This document shows positions 17,270 to 25,600 of a DNA stretch of 64,000 bases, in pieces. A model generated the notes under the pieces. That model did not search any database. It worked only from the letters and a program-made list of their open reading frames with translations, and was not told the origin of the DNA. Source of the stretch: Pseudomonas sp. Seg1 (lineage in GTDB: Bacteria; Pseudomonadota; Gammaproteobacteria; Pseudomonadales; Pseudomonadaceae); the NCBI RefSeq assembly GCF_018326005.1, contig NZ_AP021903.1, positions 3,133,501-3,197,500 on the forward strand, written 5' to 3'. Every line of letters starts with the position of its first letter. The first letter of the stretch is position 1. Made by a program: the position numbers and the translations under genes.

Positions 17270-17734
17270 TCATTCGGCCTGGTCTTCTTCAAGCCTATTG
17301 CGCAGGTGGTTCAGAACCTGATGGGTAGTCTGGATAGCATCGATGTCCAATCCTTCCGCCAGCTCATTAACCCAGGGCATCTGAAGCTTCATCGCCAGAT
17401 CGAATGCTTCTCTTCCAGCTTCAGTCAGGACAACCAACTGCGCCCTGCGGTGGTGTGGGTTCGGCTGAAACTCCAGCAGTCCATCCTTCACCAGATCGTT
17501 GACGATCCGCTGAACGTTTTGCCGATTCGCCCCCATGTCGCGAGCAATCCATGAAACCGGTTGTGCTCGTTCGGCGTACACAATCGTACCCAGTAGTTGC
17601 CAGCGGGCGCTTGTCAGACCTAGCTCTGCGACGAGTCGATCGCCTGCAGTAAGCAGACGCGCACTTGCACGAAAGATCTCAAGAACCAGATCGCTCGTGG
17701 CACTTCCTGCGGGGGTGTAGTTTATCTTTTTCAT
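17270..17734 (-). CDS. MarR-family transcriptional regulator
   Basis: 154-residue winged-helix regulator starting at the ATG at 17734 (MKKINYTPAGS), with AAGGA upstream; the earlier ATG at 17770 lies in the operator region. The recognition part is SARWQLLGTIVYAERAQPVSWIARDMGANRQNVQRIVNDLVKDGLLEF, with the wing at NPHHRRAQLVVLTEAG (about residues 95-112), the usual MarR layout. It is divergent from a monooxygenase-like gene at 17832, and the 97-base gap holds two inverted repeats, so it probably represses both directions. Ligand unknown. Confidence 0.9.
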   Translation of the reverse strand: MKKINYTPAGSATSDLVLEIFRASARLLTAGDRLVAELGLTSARWQLLGTIVYAERAQPVSWIARDMGANRQNVQRIVNDLVKDGLLEFQPNPHHRRAQLVVLTEAGREAFDLAMKLQMPWVNELAEGLDIDAIQTTHQVLNHLRNRLEEDQAE

Positions 17735-17752
17735 GGCGCGAATCCTTCCACG

Positions 17753-17801
17753 TTGACACCATGATGTCAATCGCAGTAGGTTTGGATCGTGAAACCCAAA
17801 C
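17753..17801. promoter_or_regulatory. Two inverted repeats, candidate MarR operators
   Basis: TTGACA-N6-TGTCAA (17753-17770) is a perfect 6-base inverted repeat whose left arm could double as a -35 box. GTTTGG-N10-CCAAAC (17780-17801) is a second one. Both lie between the divergent MarR and monooxygenase starts, the usual place for MarR binding. Confidence 0.55.
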
Positions 17802-17831
17802 TGTCATCATGATTACAAGTTAGAGGTCGCC

Positions 17832-18200
17832 ATGCTTTCTATTCGCCCCCTTGATCCGATCGTCCCCATCACTCAACAGCTGCAGTGCAGCGAAGCTCCA
17901 GTGGTATTGATCAACCTTTTCACTGTCGACGCAGACGATGTACCTGATCTCCTTTGCGCATGGGAGCTGGATGCCAACTGGATGAAACAACGTGCCGGCT
18001 TCATCTCCACGCAGCTCCATCAGGCCATCGGTGGCAGCAACATGTTCTTGAATTACGCCGTATGGGAATCGGTAGAGCGGTTTCGCGAGGCTTTCAATCA
18101 TCCAGAGTTCGCCAACGCGTTGGCGCGGTATCCCTCAAGTGCCTTGGCCATGCCACATCTGTTCACCAAAGTAGCTGTGTCGAATATCTGCACGGCCTGA
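17832..18200 (+). CDS. Antibiotic biosynthesis monooxygenase (ABM)-fold protein
   Basis: 122-residue protein with the ferredoxin-like ABM pattern: a strand APVVLINLFTVDADDVPDLLCAWE, the helix segment MKQRAGFISTQLHQAIGGSNMFLNYAVWESVERFREAFNHPEF and the closing FTKVAVSNI. Related proteins are small quinone-forming monooxygenases or heme/aromatic-binding proteins. GAGG precedes the ATG at 17832. It forms a short unit with the membrane protein gene 32 bases downstream and lies divergent to a MarR regulator, which suggests induction by an aromatic or reactive compound. Confidence 0.8.
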   Translation: MLSIRPLDPIVPITQQLQCSEAPVVLINLFTVDADDVPDLLCAWELDANWMKQRAGFISTQLHQAIGGSNMFLNYAVWESVERFREAFNHPEFANALARYPSSALAMPHLFTKVAVSNICTA

Positions 18201-18232
18201 GTATTAACCAACTGTCTGACGGTATTAGATAA

Positions 18233-18691
18233 ATGCTAAGACGATTACATTTGGTCTCCAGCACGCTGGCACTGCTGTGCATCGCCACCTTCTTTCTGTC
18301 GACCATTTTTGTCGAGCTCATCGGATCCCGACACTCGATAGCCTCACTCAAGCACCTGATCGTGAGTCCCGGGCTTTGGATATTGGTGCCGGCAATGATT
18401 GCGACCGGTGCAAGTGGGGTGTTAATGAGTCGAAAACGACAAGGACGACTGGTCGCTTTGAAGAAGAAACGCATGCCATTCATTGCCGCCAATGGACTGT
18501 TGGTTCTGATGCCGTGCGCCATTGTGCTCAACCAATGGGCGTCGGCGGGAAGCTTCGATACGCGTTTTTACTTCGTACAGGTAATCGAACTGATCGCAGG
18601 GGCCACCAATCTCGCGTTAATGGGGCTGAATATGCGTGACGGCCTGCGCCTCAGCGGCCGACTGCTGCGGGTTGCACCTCACAGACGGTAA
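18233..18691 (+). CDS. Four-helix membrane protein
   Basis: 152-residue integral membrane protein with segments near residues 8-29 (SSTLALLCIATFFLSTIFVEL), 46-66 (LWILVPAMIATGASGVLM), 80-100 (PFIAANGLLVLMPCAIVLNQW) and 114-134 (FVQVIELIAGATNLALMGLNM). The layout and basic loop MSRKRQGRLVALKKKRMP resemble small DUF2269/CopD-like or DoxX-like proteins, but I do not recognise it firmly. Downstream of, and probably cotranscribed with, the ABM-fold gene. Confidence 0.7.
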   Translation: MLRRLHLVSSTLALLCIATFFLSTIFVELIGSRHSIASLKHLIVSPGLWILVPAMIATGASGVLMSRKRQGRLVALKKKRMPFIAANGLLVLMPCAIVLNQWASAGSFDTRFYFVQVIELIAGATNLALMGLNMRDGLRLSGRLLRVAPHRR

Positions 18692-18721
18692 GCTGAATAC
18701 TGGCTTCTGTCTGTCTTGAAA

Positions 18722-18800
18722 AGCTGGGCCGAAACCTGCCATTCGTGACTGGCTGCTATCGGCCAGAAGCAGCCTTTCGTGAAAGGCAACGAACGAATAA
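18722..18800. repeat. Degenerate intergenic repeat, before the IS30 remnant
   Basis: Two inverted-looking units: GGGCCGAAACCTGCCATTCG and ATCGGCCAGAAGCAGCCTTT. They directly precede the 5' break of the transposase fragment. Confidence 0.5.
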
Positions 18801-18806
18801 AACGTA

Positions 18807-19184
18807 ATGCTGGTGAAGTTGGTCGGTAAGGATAGCGAGACGGTCATCAGCGCCCTGATCGAAAACGCCCGCGACTTACCCCAAGAACTCTACAAATCGC
18901 TGACGTGGGATCGTGGCAAAGAGATGGCTGACCATAAGCGCTTTACGGTGGCTACCGACATAAAGGTCTACTTCTGCGATCCTCATCGTCCTTGGCAACG
19001 GGGATCGAATGAGAACACCAACGGGTTGTTAAGGCAGTACTTCCCGAAAGGGACTGACCTTGCAGATCACTCGCAAGCCACACTCAATGAAGTAGCAAGG
19101 CAGCTAAATAAGCGCCCTCGAAAAACACTAAACTACGAAACGCCCGCTGAACGATTTAGCCAATCTGTTGCGTCCACCGGTTGA
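18807..19184 (+). pseudogene. IS30-family transposase, 3' fragment
   Basis: 125 residues matching the C-terminal part of an IS30 transposase: KLVGKDSETVISALI, LTWDRGKEMADH (second catalytic Asp), YFCDPHRPWQRGSNENTNGL (catalytic Glu) and LNKRPRKTLNYETPAERF. The N-terminal helix-turn-helix and the first catalytic Asp are missing; a stop codon lies immediately upstream of 18807. The right end of the element probably lies near 19185-19200, but no left end is seen. It is a dead remnant just upstream of the T6SS module. Confidence 0.85.
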
Positions 19185-19262
19185 ATCCACAGCCGATAGC
19201 AGTCATTTCGCCTTCACATTTTCACGGCCCATAAACCATAAAATGCTTCGCGTGGCCTATCA

Positions 19263-19393
19263 ACATACTGCGCAAGAAGTTGCGCAGTATGTCGTAATAT
19301 TTCAGGGGTAAATCCTCTGTAGCCCAATCAGTACAAGCTCTCCAGTCAAGTGCGCAAGAAGTTGCGCAGTACTGCGCAACTTCTTGCGCACTT
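19263..19393. repeat. Long palindromes in front of hcp1
   Basis: First a perfect 13-base stem (19263-19275 with 19280-19292, loop GAAG). Then a perfect 46-base palindrome at 19348-19393, whose halves each contain the same hairpin core TGCGCAAGAAGTTGCGCA or its inverse. The core therefore occurs three times within 131 bases. The region sits between the IS30 remnant and the hcp1 promoter region and encodes nothing. Role unknown: cruciform, terminator array or protein site are all possible. Confidence 0.85.
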
Positions 19394-19475
19394 TCTTCTG
19401 ATTTCAATGCTGAAAATCGCCCCGAATGATCCCCAACTATCGCTCTGCTCCCGCCGGCCGGGCACTTCACAAAAC

Positions 19476-19492
19476 CTGGCACGCTCCTTGAT
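19476..19492 (+). promoter_or_regulatory. Candidate sigma-54 promoter of hcp1
   Basis: CTGGCACGCTCCTTGAT fits the sigma-54 consensus (TGGCAC-N5-TTGC) except that the -12 GC reads GA. It lies about 71 bases upstream of the hcp1 start. Orphan hcp/vgrG modules in Pseudomonas are known to use RpoN in several species, so the site is plausible, but the -12 mismatch weakens it. Confidence 0.45.
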
Positions 19493-19562
19493 AACAGTCA
19501 GGCACCCACCGGGCGATTCCGCCTCCCGGGCACCTTAAATTTATCCGCAAGGAGAGCACCCC

Positions 19563-20078
19563 ATGGCAACACCAGCGTACATGTCGGTTACCGGCGAAAA
19601 ACAAGGTCTGATCACTGCAGGCGCTTTCACCGCCGACTCCGTTGGCAACACCTACCAGGAAGGCCACGAAGACCAGGTCATGGTTCAGGCTTTCAGCCAC
19701 GACGTGATCATCCCGCGTGACCCGCAATCCGGTCAGCCAACCGGTCAGCGCGTACACAAGCCAGTGGTGATCACCAAGGTCTACGACAAGGCTTCGCCTC
19801 TGCTGCAAGCCGCTCTGACTTCGGGCGAGCGCATGAGCGAAATCGTTATCCAGTGGTTCCGTACTTCGGCTCAAGGTACTCAAGAGCACTACTACACCAC
19901 CAAACTGGAAGACGCGATCATCGTCGCCATCAACAACAAAATGCACAACTGCCAGGATCCGGGTAACTCGCACTTCACCCACCTGGAAGAAGTGCAGTTC
20001 ACCTACCGCAAAATCACCTGGACCCACGAAGTATCCGGTACTTCGGGTTCCGATGACTGGCGTGCTCCAGTCGTTTAA
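19563..20078 (+). CDS. hcp1: Hcp1, type VI secretion tube protein
   Basis: 171-residue Hcp of the standard length, starting MATPAYMSVTGEKQGLITAG after an AAGGAGAG site. The conserved blocks FTADSVGNTYQEGHEDQVMVQAFSHD, VHKPVVITKVYDKASPLLQAAL and ITWTHEVSGTSGSDDW are intact. Codons are strongly biased to the preferred set (AAC, CTG, GGC), as expected for a very highly expressed gene. It heads a module with vgrG, eagR and rhs on the same strand. It probably docks under the VgrG spike and delivers the Rhs effector. Confidence 0.97.
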   Translation: MATPAYMSVTGEKQGLITAGAFTADSVGNTYQEGHEDQVMVQAFSHDVIIPRDPQSGQPTGQRVHKPVVITKVYDKASPLLQAALTSGERMSEIVIQWFRTSAQGTQEHYYTTKLEDAIIVAINNKMHNCQDPGNSHFTHLEEVQFTYRKITWTHEVSGTSGSDDWRAPVV

Positions 20079-20098
20079 TTACGGCTGATCGCTTCACA

Positions 20099-20128
20099 CA
20101 TCGGCCAGCTCTGCTGGTCGATGTTGCT
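20099..20128 (+). terminator. Hairpin between hcp1 and vgrG
   Basis: CATCGGCCAGC (20099-20109) pairs with GCTGGTCGATG (20113-20123) with one G-U pair and a three-base loop, followed by TTGCTTT. It lies 21 bases after the hcp1 stop and looks like a leaky terminator that would keep vgrG expression well below that of hcp1. Confidence 0.55.
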
Positions 20129-20194
20129 TTGCCCTTCAAGAATATTTGATCTGCTGATGAGGCTCGCGCCGCAGCACTGCACGAGGAACAACGG

Positions 20195-22150
20195 ATGTTC
20201 AGTTCAGCCAATCAGACTCACTTCAGCCTGACTATCGAAGGGGTTCAGAGTGATCTCCAGGTGCTCTCCTTTTCCGGCAAGGAGGCTATCAGCGCACCCT
20301 ATACCTTCGATGTGGAGCTGGTCAGCGAGCGACACGAACTGGACCTTGAAAGCTTGCTCCACAAGCCCGCTTTTCTCGCTTTCAGTGATAGAGGGGACGG
20401 AGTTCACGGGATCATCCATCGAGTAGAACAAGGGGCCAGCGGCAAACGTCTGGCCCGCTACAGCCTGACGTTGGTTCCGCAACTTGCTTATTTGAGTCAC
20501 CGAATCAACCAGCGCATTTTTCAACACCTGCCGGTCAACAAGATCATCTCGCAGGTACTGGAGGAGCACGGCATTCTGAGCAATGCCTACCAGTTCCAAT
20601 TAAGTACGGTTTACCCCGAACGCGACTACTGCGTGCAGTACGACGAGTCAGACCTGCAGTTTGTCCAGCGCCTGTGCAGTGAGGAAGGAATTCACTATCA
20701 CCATCAGCACAATCAAACGGGCCACCTGTTGGTGTTTGGTGATGATCAGACTGTGTTTCCCAAGTTAAGTCAGCCAACCGAGTATCAGGCCGGCACCGGT
20801 ATGGTCGCGGACAAGCCAGTGGTCAAGGGGTTTGATTTGCGGGTGGAGGCTCGTACCAGCCGTACTACGCGGCGTGACTATGACTTTGAAAAACCGAGCA
20901 TGCTGCTGGAGGCAAAGCACCAGACTGAAGGTCAGGCGCAGCAGCCAGACCTTGAAGACTATGACTACCCAGGTCAATTCATCAGTCGTGAACGTGGCAA
21001 GTTACTGAGTCAGCGTGCACTGGAGCGTCATCGCACGGATTACCGTCTGGTGAGAGGTAACAGCGACGAGCCGGCTCTGGTCAGCGGTCACTTCCTGACA
21101 CTGGCTAACCATCCACGTACCGCGTGGAACGATCTCTGGCTGCTGACCGAGGTCTGCCACGAAGGTCTGCAACCACAAGTGCTCGAGGAGTCGATCACCA
21201 GTAATGCGCAGCCTGCGGATGGTTTTGTGCAGGGCTATCGCAACACGTTCTCTGCCACTCCCTGGGACACGTTGTTCCGCCCCTCCATGACGCTCAGAAA
21301 ACCGGTTCTGGCCAGCCAAACGGCGAGAGTAACGGGGCCTGAGGGGGAGGAAATACATTGCGATCAATACGGTAGGGTCAAGGTGCAGTTTCATTGGGAC
21401 CGCGAAGGCCGCTTCGACGAAAACAGCAGTTGCTGGGTACGTGTGGCTTCCAGTTGGGCGGGGCCCGGATATGGTCAGGTGGTGATTCCGCGCATCGGCA
21501 TGGAAGTATTCATCACCTTCGTGGAAGGCGATCCTGACAAGCCGTTAATTACGGGTTGTGTCCCGAACAAAATCACACCTGTGCCATATCCGCTACCGGC
21601 AAACAAAACCCGGAGCGTTTTCAAAACCAACAGCAGTCTTGGGGGCGGTGGCTCCAACGAGGTTCGTGTAGAGGACCGCAAGGGACAGGAACAGATCTAC
21701 ATCCATGCCCAGCGCGATCAGGACTGCACCGTCGAAAACAATGAAAGCCATTGGGTCGGAGTCAATCGAGTTCATTCGGTTGGTCAGGACGAAACCATCA
21801 CCATCGGCCAAAACCGCGTCAGATTCGTCAAGGTCAATGACACGCTACAAGTTGGCGGCGCCAAACAGGACAGCGCCGGCACTCAATACCTGATGGAGGC
21901 GGGGATACAACTGCGTCTGGTCTGCGGCCAGAGTGTTTTCGAGATGAATGCCAGTGGAGAGATCAACCTGTATGGCACGAAGTTCAACTTCTCGGTAACG
22001 GGCGACGCACAGATCAATACCGGGGGCAATCTCGATATCAACATGCCTGGCGGGGCTGCCGCTACGGACCCTGGTGCTGATGGCGCAAAAGGTACCATCG
22101 ATGGCAGGGTCGAAAGTGTTTTCTCCAATCCGCCACAACCAGCCTTTTGA
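20195..22150 (+). CDS. vgrG: VgrG, type VI spike protein
   Basis: 651-residue spike protein. The N-terminal gp27-like part begins FSLTIEGVQSDLQVLSFSGKEAISAPYTFDVELVSE; the gp5-like OB part has VTGPEGEEIHCDQYGRVKVQFHWDREG and SSCWVRVASSWAGPGYGQVVIPRIGMEVFITFVEGDPDKPLITGCV. The C-terminal beta-helix is short and ends in an NTGGNLDINMPGG stretch without an extra effector domain, so it is a plain carrier VgrG. A PAAR protein (the Rhs downstream) would cap it. It starts 116 bases after hcp1. Confidence 0.97.
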   Translation: MFSSANQTHFSLTIEGVQSDLQVLSFSGKEAISAPYTFDVELVSERHELDLESLLHKPAFLAFSDRGDGVHGIIHRVEQGASGKRLARYSLTLVPQLAYLSHRINQRIFQHLPVNKIISQVLEEHGILSNAYQFQLSTVYPERDYCVQYDESDLQFVQRLCSEEGIHYHHQHNQTGHLLVFGDDQTVFPKLSQPTEYQAGTGMVADKPVVKGFDLRVEARTSRTTRRDYDFEKPSMLLEAKHQTEGQAQQPDLEDYDYPGQFISRERGKLLSQRALERHRTDYRLVRGNSDEPALVSGHFLTLANHPRTAWNDLWLLTEVCHEGLQPQVLEESITSNAQPADGFVQGYRNTFSATPWDTLFRPSMTLRKPVLASQTARVTGPEGEEIHCDQYGRVKVQFHWDREGRFDENSSCWVRVASSWAGPGYGQVVIPRIGMEVFITFVEGDPDKPLITGCVPNKITPVPYPLPANKTRSVFKTNSSLGGGGSNEVRVEDRKGQEQIYIHAQRDQDCTVENNESHWVGVNRVHSVGQDETITIGQNRVRFVKVNDTLQVGGAKQDSAGTQYLMEAGIQLRLVCGQSVFEMNASGEINLYGTKFNFSVTGDAQINTGGNLDINMPGGAAATDPGADGAKGTIDGRVESVFSNPPQPAF

Positions 22151-22181
22151 ACCCGCAACCCAACAAAATAGAGTCGAGTAA

Positions 22182-22631
22182 ATGGATTATTTTATTCAGG
22201 AAGGCAAACTCACTTTGCCAACAGGCTTTCAGGACCGCAGCGTCAATATGTTTGTGCCGGGTGTCACCCTGCCGGCGCCATTCAGCCTGACCGTGTCACG
22301 TGATAACACACTTCCGAGCGAAGCCTTGCCCGACTACGTCGAACGTCAGGTCAGTCTGATTGCGGCGAAGCTGCGCAAATACCAACGCCAGAGCACCGTC
22401 CATGTCGAACTTTCTGCGCAATCGCCGATACCCGGCCTGCAAGTCGATGCGCACTACCAAAGCGATGGTCGCCCGGTTTACCAGCGCCAGGCCGCTTTCT
22501 TTGTCGGACCTGACCGGGCGCTGATTTTTACCGCCACCAGTCAGGTGCCATTCGACGATCAGTTGAATCAGCTATGGGTGAACGTTCTGGCAAGCTTTGA
22601 GCAGCAATCTCCTGTCACCGCAACACCCTAA
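22182..22631 (+). CDS. eagR: EagR-type effector chaperone (DUF1795)
   Basis: 149-residue cytoplasmic protein of the DUF1795/DcrB family: it begins MDYFIQEGKLTLPTGFQDRSVNMFVPG and contains FSLTVSRDNTLPSEALPDYVERQ and GRPVYQRQAAFFVGPDRALIFTATS. Known members (EagR, EagT6) bind and protect the N-terminal transmembrane segments of PAAR-Rhs effectors and load them on VgrG. The gene sits between vgrG and rhs, and the Rhs here has such N-terminal segments, which fits exactly. Confidence 0.92.
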   Translation: MDYFIQEGKLTLPTGFQDRSVNMFVPGVTLPAPFSLTVSRDNTLPSEALPDYVERQVSLIAAKLRKYQRQSTVHVELSAQSPIPGLQVDAHYQSDGRPVYQRQAAFFVGPDRALIFTATSQVPFDDQLNQLWVNVLASFEQQSPVTATP

Positions 22632-22673
22632 GGACTCCCGACATAAAAGGTCGGCAAGACATGGAAGTTTCCG

Positions 22674-25600
22674 ATGTTTGAAGCAGCACGGTTTGATGAT
22701 GAGGTTGCTCATACCAACGCTCTCTTGGGTTTTTTGGTAGGCGCCGCCTTGGGCTTGGCACTTGTCGCGGTTGCATCGATCTTTGTTGTTGCAACCTGTG
22801 GATTCGGTGCCGGGTTATTGGTCGGGATTTTGGCGGGCCTGGGAGGTTCCGGGCTGGTGATGGCGGGTGAAGCCATAGGGCGAATGTGCAAGGCGCCCGC
22901 CGGAGGGATCACGAGTGGTTCCAGTAACGTCCGTATCAATGGCCTCAAGGCAGCCTACGTGCAAGGCAGTTTCGGTATCTGCAAAAAACACCCGGCGCCA
23001 CCGATGGTGGCGGAGGGTTCTGGCAAGGTATTTATCAACGGTCTGCCAGCTGCCCGTAAGGGCGACAAGCTGACCTGTGGCAGTGTGATCGACAGCGGTT
23101 CAGAGAACGTCTTCATCGGTGCTGAAAAGGAACAGTACCTACCGATCGACGATGAGGTACCCGAATGGCTGCGCAATACGGTTGATATCCTCATGATCGT
23201 AGCCGGCCTTGCCGGCAGCCTTGGGCAGTTAGCGCTCAAAGCTGGCCAGGTGGGTCTTAAAAAAGCGGCCCCCTGCGCACTGCAATTCGCCGCTGGTTTT
23301 GTGGCGGGTGAATTGGCTTCTCGGTTTGTCATCGGCCCGGCTATTAGCCGAGTGGCCGGCGGCTTGTTTGGTAACCCGGTGGATGCAATCAGCGGGCGCA
23401 AATTGCTCCTGGAAGAGAGCGAAACAGACTTTGCTCTTCCAGGCCTCATGCCTATTGTCTGGTCGCGTTTCTATGCGAGCGACATCAGTCACGAAGGCCT
23501 GCTAGGGCGTGGCTGGACCCTGCCGTGGGAGCAAAGCCTGCGCCTGGAAGATGACCAGCTTTACCTGCGCGACAACCAGGGGAGAGATCTGAACCTGCCA
23601 GGCCTTGAGCCTGGGGAGCGGTTTTTTCTGGCCAGCGAGCAGATGTTTCTGGTGCGCTCCGAAGGCGGGCACTACCTTATTCAGACGCTCGACAATACCT
23701 TCTTCTATTTCGGTGAGTTATCCGAAAGCGGCCAATCCTCGCCGCTGCGCCGCATCGAGAATGCACTGGGTCACTTCCTCACGTTCCACTACGACACACA
23801 AGATCGTCTGAGCGATGTCTGTGCTTCCGGCGGCATTCGCCTTCACTTGTGTTACGACCACCATGCACGACGCCTGAGTCGAGTTGAACGGGTGGTGGAC
23901 AACCGGTCAGTGGAAACCCTGGTTCAATACCACTACGACGCCGCGGGACAACTCCAGAAAGTCATCAATCGCAACGGCGACCGGGTGCGTAATTTCGCCT
24001 ACGAACACGGGTTAATGGTTGCTCACGAAAATTCGCTGGGACTGGTTTGTAATTACCGTTGGTCAACACGCTTCGACGATCATCAGCCTCGTGTAGTCGA
24101 GCAGTGGACCAGCGACGGCGAGCGTTACCATTTCCAGTACGACCTTGCCCAGCGGCAAACTGAAATCCGTGACGTAATCGACCGAGTCGCCCGGATCCAC
24201 TACAACGAAGGCCGTCGGGTGGTTGCCAGTCGTGATTTCGGTGGCGAGCAATACGGCTTCGAGTTGGACGCCTCGGGCAATATGACTGGCCTGGAGTTGC
24301 CCGATGGCAACAAACTGGCATTGGCCTACGACGACTATTCTCGCCTGGTTGAGGAGATCGATCCGCTGGGTCGCAGCACCTGCTACAGCTACCACCTCAA
24401 CACCAGCCTGATAGCCAGCATCCAGCGCCCTGACGGCAGCAGCCAAAGCTGGGTCTACGACCGCAGCGGTACGTTGCTTGACAGTATTGACCCGTTGGGT
24501 CAGATCACCCAGTACTTCAACAACAATGATGGCCTGCCCCACAGCTGTACCGACCCAAAGGGGAATACCACCCGCCTGTGGTGGAACGGGCTAGGCCAAA
24601 TTGAGCAGTATCAGGATTGTTCTGGTCATCGCAGTCACTATGCCTACGATGAAAGGCTGCATCTGGTCAGCATTACGGATGCCCTGGAACGCACGACTCG
24701 ATTGACCCGCAAGTCCAGCGGTGAAGTAACTCGTATCGAGCATCCTGATGGTAGCCAAGACAGTTATAGCTACAACGTTCTTGGTCAATTGCTCAGCCAC
24801 ACGGATGCTGATGATCGCACCACCTACGTGACCCGTACCCCCCGTGGCTTGCTCAGCAAACGCCAAGACCCACGCGGTCAGTACGTTCATTATGAATACG
24901 ATCAATGCCAACGCCTGATCGGTTTGCTCAACGAGAACAAGGTAGCCTATCGCTTCAGCTATGACGCCAGCGATCGTCTGAAAGAAGAAGTCCGAGTCGA
25001 TGGTCTGCGCCGGCGTTTTAGCTATAACCTCAGCGGTACCCTCACGCAGTTGGAAGAGCTGGCCCGGCAGGGCTTCAGCGAGGTTTCGCGCCAGCAATAC
25101 TTCGAGCACGACGCCGCAGGGCGCTTGGTCAGTCGCATCACCGACGACGCGCGTCTGGACTACCTGTATGACGATGTCGATCGCCTGATTGCCGTCGACC
25201 GTCAGCCCAGTGCAGCAGGCAAGGCTCTGGGAATCAGCAGTGACCATCTGACGTTCAGCTACGACGTCGCCGGCCAACTGCTGAGCGAAGACAGCAGCAC
25301 CGGCAATCTCGTTTTCAGCTACGACGAACTGGGTAATCTCACCCGTTTGGAATTGCCTGACGGGCGTAAGGTCAATCACCTTTACTACGGCAGCGGCCAC
25401 CTGCACCAGATCAACCTTGACGGTCAGTTGATCAGCGACTTCGAGCGTGACGCCTTGCACCGCGAGACGCTGCGTACTCAAGGCTTGCTGACCAGTCGCT
25501 ACGGTTACGACACCAAGGGGCGCAAGTTGTGGCAGGCAGCTATCCATTTGCCTCACGAGCAACTCAGCCAACTTCAGGAAAAAACCGACAACCTGCTCGG

